A DNA stretch of 20,680 nt from Colivivens sp963594655 (lineage in GTDB: Bacteria; Bacteroidota; Bacteroidia; Bacteroidales; Bacteroidaceae): positions 1 through 20,680 of the forward strand of contig CAVBFD010000045.1 in assembly GCA_963594655.1 (NCBI GenBank), written 5' to 3'. The translations under genes were made by a program, and so were the position numbers. Shown here piece by piece: positions 1-7,554 of the stretch. Positions within the stretch are counted from its first letter, which is position 1. Every line of letters begins with the position of its first letter. A model generated the notes under the pieces. It had not been told where the DNA came from, did no database searches, and was given only the letters and a program-made list of their open reading frames with translations.

Positions 1-2
1 GC

Positions 3-389
3 CCTATAACCGACCCGATGAAGACTCCTGTGGGAATGCAATTGGGACTAAGTTCTGAACAAGTTGGATCCAAGCAGGACTCAAGTTCGTACCAAGTTCG
101 TACCAAGTTCGTACCAAGTTCGTACCAAGTTCGAGAACTCATTGATATTATGACTGAGCAGTATGCATCCTTGGTGGAAATCATTGAGCATTTTAGTGTA
201 AAGAACAAGACAAGGTTTAGAAAGGAATATATTCTTCCTGCACTCGAAGAAGGAGCTATAGAGCGCAAATATCCCGATAGTCCAAATCATCCTCGCCAAC
301 AATACAGGTTGACGGAAAAAGCCATAGAGTGGAAACGTGAACAATATAGCCACATAGAGCTACCGCCCGACTTTAAGCAACAAGCCTAA
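3..389 (+). CDS. C-terminal part of a winged-helix protein (AlbA_2/Fic-type family), 5' end outside window
   Basis: The frame is open from the first bases of the window, so this is the 3' end of a longer gene; the ATG at 18 is probably an internal Met. What remains is about 129 residues: a low-complexity linker rich in Gln-Val, Lys and Ser (EQVGSKQ, YQVR) and then a domain at about residues 40-110 that looks like a winged helix, with the pattern of a C-terminal LTEKA segment. Bacteroidetes proteins with an N-terminal AlbA_2 (DNA-binding, divergent AAA-4) or Fic domain commonly end this way. Family assignment rests on the tail alone, so the catalytic part is unknown. The linker is encoded by an 11-bp tandem repeat, which makes the reading frame sensitive to copy number. 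Base composition is more AT-rich than the genes from 2500 on, consistent with an accessory or transferred gene. A terminator overlaps its stop codon. Confidence 0.55.
   Translation, partial: PITDPMKTPVGMQLGLSSEQVGSKQDSSSYQVRTKFVPSSYQVRELIDIMTEQYASLVEIIEHFSVKNKTRFRKEYILPALEEGAIERKYPDSPNHPRQQYRLTEKAIEWKREQYSHIELPPDFKQQA
82..133 (+). repeat. 11-bp tandem repeat inside coding sequence (4 full copies plus 8 bp)
   Basis: The unit CAAGTTCGTAC is repeated exactly at 82, 93, 104 and 115, and a partial copy (CAAGTTCG) begins at 126. Because 11 is not a multiple of 3, three units encode 11 residues and cycle through all three frames; none of the frames contains a stop codon within the repeat. Gain or loss of one unit would therefore shift the frame of everything downstream. 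Confidence 0.95.
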
Positions 390-408
390 GGTCGGGCGGT
401 TAATTTTT
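363..408 (+). terminator. Rho-independent terminator after the winged-helix gene
   Basis: A nine-base stem, CCGCCCGAC (363-371) with GTCGGGCGG (391-399), is followed by a T-rich run (400-408). The stem begins before the stop codon of the upstream gene, so the last codons form part of the hairpin loop. Confidence 0.85.
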
Positions 409-497
409 GCCTTACAGATGCCTATGCCTACCTTTCTTGTTTGTTACAGCCGTTCTTGTCACATAAGCCCGAAACTCTTATTTTCTTTCCCAGCTTC

Positions 498-529
498 TTT
501 GGTGGAACCGGGAATTTATAGTAACTTTG
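498..529 (+). promoter_or_regulatory. Bacteroidetes-type promoter for the AAA-ATPase/nuclease gene
   Basis: TTTG at 498-501 and TAACTTTG at 522-529 are separated by 20 bp, matching the Bacteroidetes -33/-7 consensus. The predicted transcription start lies near 535, just before the ATG at 554. This placement argues that the TTG at 527, which would lengthen the reading frame by nine codons, is part of the promoter and not the start codon. Confidence 0.75.
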
Positions 530-553
530 CGTATAAGAATAAATTATCATGGT

Positions 554-2113
554 ATGGCAACGAGATTATATCCAATAGGAATTCAGACATTCGAGGAAAT
601 ACGAAGGCTTGACAACCTCTATATAGACAAGACGGAATACGTCTATCGTATGACACACACGAATGGGAAGTATTTCTTCCTGAGCCGCCCGAGGCGGTTC
701 GGCAAGTCGCTGCTGGTTTCCACTTTCCACAGTTACTTCGAGGGACGCAAGGATTTGTTCGAGGGACTTGCCATAGAGGCGTTGGAGACGGAGTGGACGG
801 AGTACCCTGTGCTGCACTTCGACATGAGCAGGGGCAAGCACATGGACAAGGAAGGACTGAACAGGTATCTCCTTGACATCATCGAGAAGCAGGAGCGTAT
901 ATATGGCATCAGTAGCGACAAGCCGGATGTCAACATCCGCTTTACCGACCTTATGGAGACCGTGTACCGTAAGACAGGAAAGCAGGTTGTTATACTCATC
1001 GACGAGTACGACGCTCCGCTGTTGGACGTGGTGCATGAGGACACTCAATTGCCTGTACTCCGCGACACGATGCGTAACTTCTACAGTCCTCTGAAGGCAG
1101 CCGAGCCGATGTTGCGTTTCGTGTTCATGACAGGAATCACTAAGTTCTCGCAACTGAGCATCTTCAGTGAACTGAACAACATTAAGAACATCTCCATGGA
1201 CGATCCGTATGCCGGCATCTGTGGAATAACGAAGGAGGAGATGCTTACTCAGATGAGTGACGACATCGAAGAGCTTGCCGCCAAACTGGAACTCAGCCGT
1301 GAGGACACCATCCGGGAACTAACAGACATGTACGACGGCTACCACTTCACGTGGCCCTCGCCTGACGTGTTCAACCCCTTCAGTTTGCTCAACTGTTTTG
1401 CCGACGGCAAGTTGGGCGCATACTGGTTCAGTACAGGCACACCCACATACCTTATTAATATGATGCGAAAGTTCAAGGTATTGCCGTCCCAACTTGGACG
1501 AGTGAGAGCGACAGCATATTCGTTCGATGCTGCCACAGAGACGATGACCTCGCTTACACCGTTGCTGTACCAGAGCGGCTACCTCACCATCAAGGACTAT
1601 GACAGCCAGCGTGATGTCTATACGCTTGATTTCCCGAACAAAGAGATAAGGACGGGAATGTATGCCAGTCTGTTGCCCGGCTATCTGAACTCTCGGGTTG
1701 ACGATGGCAGGGTGGTGATTGCGGACATCGCAGTCTGCTTTGAGGAGAGCGACATCGACGGTGGTTTGCAGTTGCTTGCCGACTTCCTGGAGACCGTGCC
1801 TTACTGCGACAACACCAACTATGAGGGTCACTGGCAACAAACGTTGTACATTATCTTCGCCCTGCTCACGAATTACCGTATACAGGTGGAACAGCACACT
1901 GCCAAGGGGCGTATCGACATCACGCTCGAAACGGCGACTACCGTCTATGTGATGGAGTTGAAACTGAACGGCAGTGTGGAGGACGCTCTCGCCCAGATAG
2001 AGGCGAAGCAATATGCCGACGCGTTCAAGATGCAGTCGAAACCGGTTGTTAAGGTCGGCATGAACTTCGCACTGAAGGACGGCGTGAACACGCTTGAATG
2101 GAAGGTGGAGTGA
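554..2113 (+). CDS. AAA-ATPase-like protein with C-terminal PD-(D/E)XK nuclease domain (DUF1703 family)
   Basis: A 519-residue protein. The N-terminal half matches the AAA-ATPase-like family (PF09820): a Walker A-like segment RPRRFGKSLL at about 45-54 and a Walker B segment ILIDEYD with D150 and E151. The C-terminal part matches DUF1703/PD-(D/E)XK nucleases: D455 in GRIDI and E468-x-K470 in MELKL give the D...ExK pattern. The family is abundant and multi-copy in Bacteroidetes; its physiological role is not established, and links to mobile DNA or defence are speculative. The start at 554 (MATRLYPIG) is chosen because the family begins with the P-I-G-I-Q-x-F-E-x-I-R segment and because an upstream TTG falls inside the promoter. 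The gene appears intact. It stands alone between a terminator (363-408) and the tRNA-Lys locus on the other strand. Confidence 0.85.
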   Translation: MATRLYPIGIQTFEEIRRLDNLYIDKTEYVYRMTHTNGKYFFLSRPRRFGKSLLVSTFHSYFEGRKDLFEGLAIEALETEWTEYPVLHFDMSRGKHMDKEGLNRYLLDIIEKQERIYGISSDKPDVNIRFTDLMETVYRKTGKQVVILIDEYDAPLLDVVHEDTQLPVLRDTMRNFYSPLKAAEPMLRFVFMTGITKFSQLSIFSELNNIKNISMDDPYAGICGITKEEMLTQMSDDIEELAAKLELSREDTIRELTDMYDGYHFTWPSPDVFNPFSLLNCFADGKLGAYWFSTGTPTYLINMMRKFKVLPSQLGRVRATAYSFDAATETMTSLTPLLYQSGYLTIKDYDSQRDVYTLDFPNKEIRTGMYASLLPGYLNSRVDDGRVVIADIAVCFEESDIDGGLQLLADFLETVPYCDNTNYEGHWQQTLYIIFALLTNYRIQVEQHTAKGRIDITLETATTVYVMELKLNGSVEDALAQIEAKQYADAFKMQSKPVVKVGMNFALKDGVNTLEWKVE

Positions 2114-2165
2114 CGTGTCGCCATACTAAGAAAATTTTAATGAGAAAAACTGGATGGTTTGAGAG

Positions 2166-2187
2166 AAAAATCTCGAAGACCTTCGAG
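2166..2187 (-). terminator. Possible secondary minus-strand terminator hairpin
   Basis: CTCGAAG (2172-2178) and CTTCGAG (2181-2187) are exact inverted repeats; on the minus strand the hairpin is followed by ATTTTTC. It lies beyond the stronger terminator of the tRNA-Lys and could be a back-up. The short stem and tight loop keep confidence low. Confidence 0.3.
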
Positions 2188-2238
2188 GAAATAATGGAAG
2201 GTCTGCCGTTCAAAACGTATTCGTAAATGCATGTGCGT

Positions 2239-2273
2239 AAAAAAAATTAAGTCGCCTGTAAACAGACGACTTA
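2239..2273 (-). terminator. Rho-independent terminator of tRNA-Lys transcript
   Basis: On the minus strand an 11-bp stem with one G-U wobble (2263-2273 paired with 2248-2258) closes a TTTA loop and is followed by an eight-T run (2239-2246 read on the minus strand). It begins only four bases after the tRNA 3' end, so the transcript is monocistronic. Confidence 0.9.
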
Positions 2274-2276
2274 CCG

Positions 2277-2349
2277 TGACCCGCTTGGGGCTCGAACCCA
2301 AGACCCCCACATTAAAAGTGTGATGCTCTACCAACTGAGCTAGCGAGTC
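2277..2349 (-). tRNA. tRNA-Lys (anticodon TTT)
   Basis: On the minus strand 73 bases fold into a full cloverleaf. The acceptor stem is GACTCGC with GCGGGTC (one G-U pair) and discriminator A. The D arm is GCTC-AGTTGGTA-GAGC. The anticodon stem is TCACA/TGTGG around CTTTTAA, giving anticodon TTT. The T arm is TTGGG-TTCGAGC-CCCAA. CCA is not encoded. It has its own promoter (2413-2443) and terminator (2239-2273). Confidence 0.97.
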
Positions 2350-2412
2350 TAACCTTATAAGCTCCCGGACTGTTTGCGCAGACTTTTACCCCTGCTTTTC
2401 CGTAAGCGGTTG

Positions 2413-2443
2413 CAAAGGTAGGAAGTTTTTTCGGACTGACAAA
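2413..2443 (-). promoter_or_regulatory. Promoter of tRNA-Lys
   Basis: Read on the minus strand, TTTG (2440-2443) is followed after 19 bp by TACCTTTG (2413-2420), an exact fit to the Bacteroidetes -33/-7 pattern. Transcription would start near 2406, leaving a leader of about 55 nt before the tRNA. Confidence 0.8.
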
Positions 2444-2463
2444 GTGTTTTGCGAAAAAAGTCG

Positions 2464-2471
2464 TATATTTG
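2464..2471 (+). promoter_or_regulatory. -7 element upstream of the thioesterase gene
   Basis: TATATTTG matches the TAnnTTTG element 33 bp before the ATG at 2504. A TTTG exists at 2448-2451, but the 12-bp spacer is too short, so no good -33 element is seen. It would make the thioesterase and the tRNA-Lys divergently transcribed. Confidence 0.5.
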
Positions 2472-2503
2472 CCGCCGCAAAACGATATTTAGTGTGAAAA
2501 ACA

Positions 2504-2893
2504 ATGAGTGATATGATTACGAAAGGACTGAAACACGAGATTGAGTCGGTTGTCACCGAGGACAGTCTGGCGTGTAACGTGAAGAGCGGTACGTTGAGAG
2601 TGTACGCCACTCCGGCGATGATTGCACTGGTGGAACAGACGTGCATGGAGTGTGTGATGCCGTATATGGACGAAGGTTGCGGTACGGTAGGAACACGGGT
2701 GGACGTGGCTCATGTGGCTTCCACACCGTTGGGGATGAAAGTGAAGTGCGTGTGTGAACTGCACGAGGTGGACGGACGCAAACTGACATTCAAGGTTAGG
2801 GTGGATGACGAGCGTGGTCTGATTGGCGAGGGAACGCATGATCGTTTCATTGTCAATAACGAACGCTTCCAGACTAAGACCGATACAAAATGA
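2504..2893 (+). CDS. Thioesterase, hotdog fold (fluoroacetyl-CoA thioesterase-like family)
   Basis: A 129-residue protein of the usual single-hotdog-domain length. The segment MIALVEQTCMECV (about 39-51) corresponds to the central hotdog helix, and VGTRVDVAHVASTPLGMKV and the IGEGTHDRFIV segment near the C-terminus are typical of the FlK-like thioesterase group. Family members hydrolyse small acyl-CoA thioesters; the substrate here cannot be read from the sequence, and a housekeeping acyl-CoA role is more likely than fluoroacetate resistance. It starts at an ATG 33 bp downstream of a -7 element and precedes the polyamine operon by 171 bp with a separate promoter between, so it is probably monocistronic. 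Confidence 0.8.
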   Translation: MSDMITKGLKHEIESVVTEDSLACNVKSGTLRVYATPAMIALVEQTCMECVMPYMDEGCGTVGTRVDVAHVASTPLGMKVKCVCELHEVDGRKLTFKVRVDDERGLIGEGTHDRFIVNNERFQTKTDTK

Positions 2894-2959
2894 CGGCGGC
2901 TTATCGTTGAAAATCATTTATCTGTCCTGCGGTGTGTCCGCCGATTGTGATTTTTTTTG

Positions 2960-2967
2960 TAACTTTG
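2960..2967 (+). promoter_or_regulatory. -7 element of the polyamine operon promoter
   Basis: TAACTTTG is an exact TAnnTTTG element preceded by a run of T. No clear TTTG -33 element is seen at the expected distance. It implies a leader of about 90 nt before the TTG start of speA at 3065. Confidence 0.6.
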
Positions 2968-3064
2968 CGCCCCGAACGTGCGCCTGCCCTGTGGGTGGCT
3001 GACGCATGACAGGACATGGTAATATATATAAATAAGGTATAGACATAACGAACAGAAGAAGAAA

Positions 3065-4525
3065 TTGGGTAATCAAGCTTATGCCCCTATCTATGAGGCG
3101 CTCGTAGAGTTCAGAAGGAACAGGGTGGTTCCTTTTGATGTGCCAGGCCACAAGAGAGGCCGTGGCAACCCGGAACTGGTGAAGTTGCTGGGTAAGCAGT
3201 GTGTAGAACTTGATGTCAATTCCATGAAGCCCCTGGACAACCTTTGTCATCCTATATCCGTGATAAAGGAGGCGGAGGACTTGGCTGCGGAGGCTTTTGG
3301 TGCGGAACATGCGTTCCTGATGGTCGGCGGCACCACGTCGGCTGTGCAGACCATGGTGCTGACAGCGTCGAAGAAAGGCGAGAAGATAATACTTCCGAGG
3401 AACGTGCATCGGAGTGTCATCAACGCCCTGGTCCTCAACGGAGCGACACCTATTTATGTCAATCCCGATGTGGACAACCGTCTGGGTATCGCCCTCGGCA
3501 TGAAGATATCGCAGGTGGAGAAAGCCATAGAGGAGAACCCCGACGCGGTGGCCATTCTGGTGAACAACCCCACATACTATGGAATCTGCTCCAACCTGAA
3601 GAAGATAGTGGAACTGGCGCATGAGCACAACATGCTGGTGCTGGTGGACGAGGCCCACGGAACCCATTTCTATTTCGGAGAGGACATGCCAGTGTCAGCC
3701 ATGAAGGCGGGAGCCGACATGTCGTGCGTGTCCATGCACAAGTCGGGCGGCAGCCTTACCCAGAGCAGTATCCTGCTTACCAACGGAGCTGTGGGCGCGG
3801 GTTATGTGCGACAGGTGATCAACCTGACACAGACCACGAGCGCGTCGTACCTGCTGCTTGCCTCACTGGATATCTCACGGCGTAACCTCGCCCTCAGGGG
3901 CAAGGAGGCGTTCAGTCAGGTGGTGGAGATGGCGGACTACGCGCGGACAGAGATAAACAAGATTGGCGACTACTATGCCTATGGCGACGAGCTTATCAAC
4001 GGTGACTCCATATACGATTTTGACAAGACCAAACTGACAGTCTTCACGCTCGACGTAGGACTCGCCGGCATCGAGGTGTACGACCTCCTGCGTGACGAGT
4101 ATGACATCCAGATGGAACTGGGTGACATAGGCAATACGCTTGCCTACATATCCATAGGCGACAGGATGAGGGAAATCGAGCGGCTGGTCAGTGCCTTGTA
4201 TGACATCAGGCGGCGTTACAAGCGTGACCGTAGCGGACTGCTCGACCATGAGTACATCAATCCTTCGGTCGTGATGAGTCCGCAGGAGGCGTTCTACGCT
4301 CCCAAGGAGGAGATGATACCGATAAAGGAGACCAACGGACGAATATGTACGGAGTTCGTGATGAGTTATCCGCCCGGAATACCTATCCTCGCGCCCGGTG
4401 AGAGAATCACGCAGGAAATCATCGACTACATAGTGTACGCGAAGGAGAAGGGATGCTCGATGACAGGCCCCGAGGACCCTAAGATTGAGAGACTGAACGT
4501 GATAAAGGAGGCGACTATTTATTAA
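3065..4525 (+). CDS. speA: Biosynthetic arginine decarboxylase, PLP-dependent (Orn/Lys/Arg decarboxylase fold)
   Basis: A 486-residue protein, the length of the short B. subtilis SpeA-type enzymes, not the longer inducible decarboxylases. Visible family marks are FDVPGHKRG (24-32), the substrate/cofactor stretch MVGGTTSA (86-93), DEAHGTHF (195-202) and the PLP-binding lysine K226 in SMHKSGGS. The enzyme converts arginine to agmatine and CO2; arginine is favoured over lysine because of the agmatinase-family gene two genes downstream. The start is TTG at 3065: there is an in-frame stop at 3029-3031, no ATG between it and the conserved PGHK motif, and the sequence before the TTG is purine-rich (agaagaagaaa). 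It is the first gene of a five-gene operon; speE-like follows after 19 bp. Confidence 0.88.
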   Translation: MGNQAYAPIYEALVEFRRNRVVPFDVPGHKRGRGNPELVKLLGKQCVELDVNSMKPLDNLCHPISVIKEAEDLAAEAFGAEHAFLMVGGTTSAVQTMVLTASKKGEKIILPRNVHRSVINALVLNGATPIYVNPDVDNRLGIALGMKISQVEKAIEENPDAVAILVNNPTYYGICSNLKKIVELAHEHNMLVLVDEAHGTHFYFGEDMPVSAMKAGADMSCVSMHKSGGSLTQSSILLTNGAVGAGYVRQVINLTQTTSASYLLLASLDISRRNLALRGKEAFSQVVEMADYARTEINKIGDYYAYGDELINGDSIYDFDKTKLTVFTLDVGLAGIEVYDLLRDEYDIQMELGDIGNTLAYISIGDRMREIERLVSALYDIRRRYKRDRSGLLDHEYINPSVVMSPQEAFYAPKEEMIPIKETNGRICTEFVMSYPPGIPILAPGERITQEIIDYIVYAKEKGCSMTGPEDPKIERLNVIKEATIY

Positions 4526-4544
4526 CAGGACTGTATAGGAGAAA

Positions 4545-5414
4545 ATGGAATTCTGGTTTTCTGAACTGCATACGGAGGACGTGAAGTTCTCTGTCAAGGT
4601 CAACAAACACATATTCTCTGAGGAGAACGACCATAACCGCATCGACATATTCGAGTCACCCGAGTACGGCAGGGTACTGACCGCCGACGGGTATATCGTG
4701 ATGACGGAGCGTGACGAGTTTATCTACCACGAGATGATGACCCATATACCGATGGCGGTGCATCCCGCACCGCACAAGATTCTGGTGTTCGGCGCCGGTG
4801 ACGGAGGTGTGGTGCGCGAGTTGCTGAAATACCCTGAGGTGGAACGTATCGACATGGTGGAGGTGAACGTGGGAGTGGTGGAAGCCGCGAAGAGGTTCCT
4901 GCCTTTCTCCGCCAGTGGACTGGACGACCCTAAGGTGACCATATACACGCAGAACGCACTCAGGTACGTGCGCCATATCATCGGCGAGTACGACGTGATT
5001 ATCGTGGACTCGGCCGGCTTCTACGGTCCGGGCGAGAGTCTGCTTTCACGTGAGTTCTACGGGTCGTGCTACAAGGCGTTGAAAGCCGACGGCATCATGG
5101 TCAACCAGCACCAGTCGCCTTTCTATGCGGAAGACCGCATGGAGACGATGAAGGCCCACAAGCGTATCGTGGAGTGCTTCCCGATAAGCAGGGTCTACCA
5201 GGCGCACATCCCTTCATATCCGTCGGGCTACTGGCTCTTTGGCTACGCGTCGAAGAAGTACCATCCTGTGGACGACCTGGATGCGGTGCGCTGGAACGCA
5301 AGGGGGATAGAGACGAACTATTATACCACTAACCTGCACAAGGGCTGTTTCGCCCTTCCAGCTTATGTGGAGAGGATGTTGGCGAAGGTGGAGCATACGG
5401 AGGGCAAGATATGA
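4545..5414 (+). CDS. speE: Spermidine synthase-like aminopropyltransferase with altered active site
   Basis: A 289-residue protein with the SpeE architecture: a small N-terminal beta domain, DEFIYHEMMTH (57-67), the nucleotide-binding GAGDGG (83-88, usually GGGDGG), MVEVN (104-108, usually E-x-D), a YTQNALRYV segment and D155 in VIIVDSAGFYGPG. In canonical enzymes the last motif reads D-S-x-D-P; both aspartates contact the amine substrate. Here the second is glycine (G158). Known family members transfer an aminopropyl group from decarboxylated S-adenosylmethionine to putrescine or agmatine. There is no speD in the window, and the two last genes of this operon supply a route that does not need it. 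A changed amine substrate, a changed donor or a non-catalytic role are all possible. An AGGAG-like site precedes the ATG, and the stop overlaps the speB start (ATGA). Confidence 0.75.
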   Translation: MEFWFSELHTEDVKFSVKVNKHIFSEENDHNRIDIFESPEYGRVLTADGYIVMTERDEFIYHEMMTHIPMAVHPAPHKILVFGAGDGGVVRELLKYPEVERIDMVEVNVGVVEAAKRFLPFSASGLDDPKVTIYTQNALRYVRHIIGEYDVIIVDSAGFYGPGESLLSREFYGSCYKALKADGIMVNQHQSPFYAEDRMETMKAHKRIVECFPISRVYQAHIPSYPSGYWLFGYASKKYHPVDDLDAVRWNARGIETNYYTTNLHKGCFALPAYVERMLAKVEHTEGKI

Positions 5415-6277
5415 TGATGCACAGGAATACGGAGACTTTCATCGGTTGCGACGCCGATTATGCGGACGCGAGGGTGGTGCTGTTCGGCGCGCCGTTCGAC
5501 TCCACCACCAGTTACCGTCCCGGCGCGCGGTTCGGCAGCTCGGCCATACGCCACGAGTCGTACGGACTGGAGACCTATTCGCCTTACCTCGACCGCTCGC
5601 TTGACGACATGAGCGTGTTTGACTTGGGCGACCTCGAACTGCCTATGGGTTCGGCGGAGATGGCCCTCGACTCCATATCGGAGTGTACCGCGCGGATACT
5701 TGCCGACAAGAAGATTCCCTTTATGATGGGCGGTGAGCATCTGGTCACTCTGGGAACGTTCAGGGAGGTGTTCAAGGTATGGCCCGGGGTGCATGTGGTG
5801 CATTTCGACGCACATGCCGACCTGCGGCAGGACTACCTCGGTGTGAGGTTGTCCCACGCCTGTGTGCTGCGCAGGTGCCATGATTTGGTGGGAGACGGCA
5901 GGATACACCAGTTCGGCATCCGTTCGGGTGAGCGTGAGGAGTTCCAGTGGGCGAGGGCGGGACATACGGACATGCACCCGTTCACGCTCGATGGTCTGGA
6001 GGAGACGGTCGAGGCACTTGCCGGTCAGCGTGTGCCGGTGTACCTCACGGTAGACCTCGACGTGCTGGACCCGTCGGTGTTCTCTGGCACAGGCACACCG
6101 GAAGCGGGTGGGGTGACGTTCGAACAGTTGCGGAGCGCGCTTGCCACTGTATGCTCACGCCTTGACGTGGTGGCGCTCGACGTGAACGAGCTGGCCCCGA
6201 TGCTCGACGGCAGTGGGGCTTCCACTGCGGTCGCCTGCAAGATTGTGCGTGAGTTATTGCTTAGTTTGAAATCATAA
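5411..6277 (+). CDS. speB: Agmatinase-family ureohydrolase (agmatinase or aminopropylagmatine ureohydrolase)
   Basis: A 288-residue binuclear-manganese ureohydrolase. The metal ligands of the family are all present: H110 in GGEH, D133, H135 and D137 in HFDAHAD, and D215 and D217 in LTVDLDVLDP, followed by SGTGTPEAGG. The enzyme removes urea from a guanidino compound. With SpeA upstream the expected substrate is agmatine, giving putrescine. An alternative is N1-aminopropylagmatine, as in the agmatine-based spermidine routes described for Thermus and for bacteria that use carboxyaminopropylagmatine. Sequence alone does not decide. The start overlaps the speE-like stop, and three consecutive ATG codons (5411, 5414, 5417) make the exact start uncertain by one or two residues. 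The next gene follows after 17 bp. Confidence 0.88.
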   Translation: MMMHRNTETFIGCDADYADARVVLFGAPFDSTTSYRPGARFGSSAIRHESYGLETYSPYLDRSLDDMSVFDLGDLELPMGSAEMALDSISECTARILADKKIPFMMGGEHLVTLGTFREVFKVWPGVHVVHFDAHADLRQDYLGVRLSHACVLRRCHDLVGDGRIHQFGIRSGEREEFQWARAGHTDMHPFTLDGLEETVEALAGQRVPVYLTVDLDVLDPSVFSGTGTPEAGGVTFEQLRSALATVCSRLDVVALDVNELAPMLDGSGASTAVACKIVRELLLSLKS

Positions 6278-6294
6278 AATACAAAGACAAGAAA

Positions 6295-7554
6295 ATGGGT
6301 AAAGTACTTGTAATCGGTTGCGGAGGTGTTGCCGGTGTGGCAATCAGGAAATGCGCGCAACATGCGGATGTCTTCGACGAGATATGTATAGCCAGTCGCA
6401 CTGTAAGTAAGTGCGACGACGTGAAGGCCAGTCTGGAAGGCCACACCAAGGCGAAGGTCACCACAGCCAAGGTGGACGCTGACAATGTGGATGAACTGGT
6501 GGCCCTTATCGGGAGGGTGAAACCGGACGTGGTTCTCAACCTGGCTCTTCCGTACCAGGATCTGACCATAATGGACGCGTGTCTGAAGACTAAGGTCGAT
6601 TATGTGGACACTGCCAACTATGAGTGTGAGGACACGAGCGACCCCGAGTGGCGCTCCGTCTATGAGAAACGCTGCAAGGAAAAGGGGTTCACCGCCTATT
6701 TCGACTATTCATGGCAGTGGGCCTACAGGAAACGCTATGAGGAGGCAGGGATCACGGCCCTCTTGGGTACCGGGTTCGACCCGGGGGTGACCAGTGTGTT
6801 CACCGCCTATGCCCGGAAACATTATTTCGACGAGATTCACACGATAGACATACTCGACTGTAACGGAGGCGACCACGGCTATCCTTTCGCCACCAACTTC
6901 AATCCGGAAATCAACCTGCGTGAGGTGAGCGCCAACGGGTCTTACTGGGAGGACGGCCACTGGGTGGAGACCAAACCGATGGAGATCCACAGGCAATATG
7001 ATTTCGAGGGGGTAGGGGTGAAGGACATGTACCTGCTGCACCACGAGGAAATAGAGTCCCTTGCCAAGAACATACCGGGAGTGAGACGCATCCGCTTCTT
7101 CATGACCTTCGGACAGAGTTACCTCACCCACATGAAGTGTCTTGAGAACGTGGGTATGCTCGGCACGGATCCGGTGGACTTCGAGGGTCATCAGATAGTG
7201 CCTATACAGTTCCTCCGCAGACTGCTTCCGGACCCCGCGTCACTCGGTCCGAGGACTGTGGGCAAGACCAATATCGGATGTATCTTCACAGGTGTGAAGG
7301 ACGGTAAGGAACGGTCCTTATATATATATAATGTGTGCGACCACCAGGAGTGCTATAAGGAGGTTGGTTCACAGGCTATATCCTACACCACGGGTGTGCC
7401 GGCCATGATTGGCGCGTCACTGGTGATGACTGGCGTGTGGAAACGTCCCGGTGTGTTTACCGTGGAGGAGTTCGACCCGGACCCGTATATGGAGGCGCTC
7501 AACAAATGGGGACTGCCTTGGAAGATTGACGAACACCCTGTATTGGTAGACTGA
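6295..7554 (+). CDS. Carboxynorspermidine/carboxyspermidine dehydrogenase (saccharopine dehydrogenase fold)
   Basis: A 419-residue protein. The N-terminus is a Rossmann fold with VLVIGCGGVAG (4-14), and the body matches saccharopine-dehydrogenase-like carboxy(nor)spermidine dehydrogenases (for example DYVDTANYE and GTGFDPGVTSVF). The enzyme condenses a diamine with aspartate beta-semialdehyde and reduces the imine with NADPH. Putrescine gives carboxyspermidine; agmatine would give carboxyaminopropylagmatine. The operon position directly before the matching decarboxylase, with a one-base overlap (TGATG), strongly supports the assignment. Which amine is used depends on what the ureohydrolase does first and is not decided by the sequence. 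Length is normal and no key segment is missing. Confidence 0.88.
   Translation: MGKVLVIGCGGVAGVAIRKCAQHADVFDEICIASRTVSKCDDVKASLEGHTKAKVTTAKVDADNVDELVALIGRVKPDVVLNLALPYQDLTIMDACLKTKVDYVDTANYECEDTSDPEWRSVYEKRCKEKGFTAYFDYSWQWAYRKRYEEAGITALLGTGFDPGVTSVFTAYARKHYFDEIHTIDILDCNGGDHGYPFATNFNPEINLREVSANGSYWEDGHWVETKPMEIHRQYDFEGVGVKDMYLLHHEEIESLAKNIPGVRRIRFFMTFGQSYLTHMKCLENVGMLGTDPVDFEGHQIVPIQFLRRLLPDPASLGPRTVGKTNIGCIFTGVKDGKERSLYIYNVCDHQECYKEVGSQAISYTTGVPAMIGASLVMTGVWKRPGVFTVEEFDPDPYMEALNKWGLPWKIDEHPVLVD

Noticed and set aside
418..612. Short plus-strand reading frame of 64 codons
   Set aside because: It runs through the promoter and start of the AAA-ATPase gene, has no family resemblance and no initiation context.
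566..1153. Long antisense frames inside the AAA-ATPase gene and similar shadows inside other genes (for example 3875-4648, 11736-12980, 14024-14587, 17516-18031)
   Set aside because: They mirror strong, family-matched genes on the other strand or frame and show no recognisable domains of their own.
2277..2349. Integration site with a duplicated tRNA-Lys 3' end
   Set aside because: No second copy of the tRNA 3' end and no integrase gene occur within the window.
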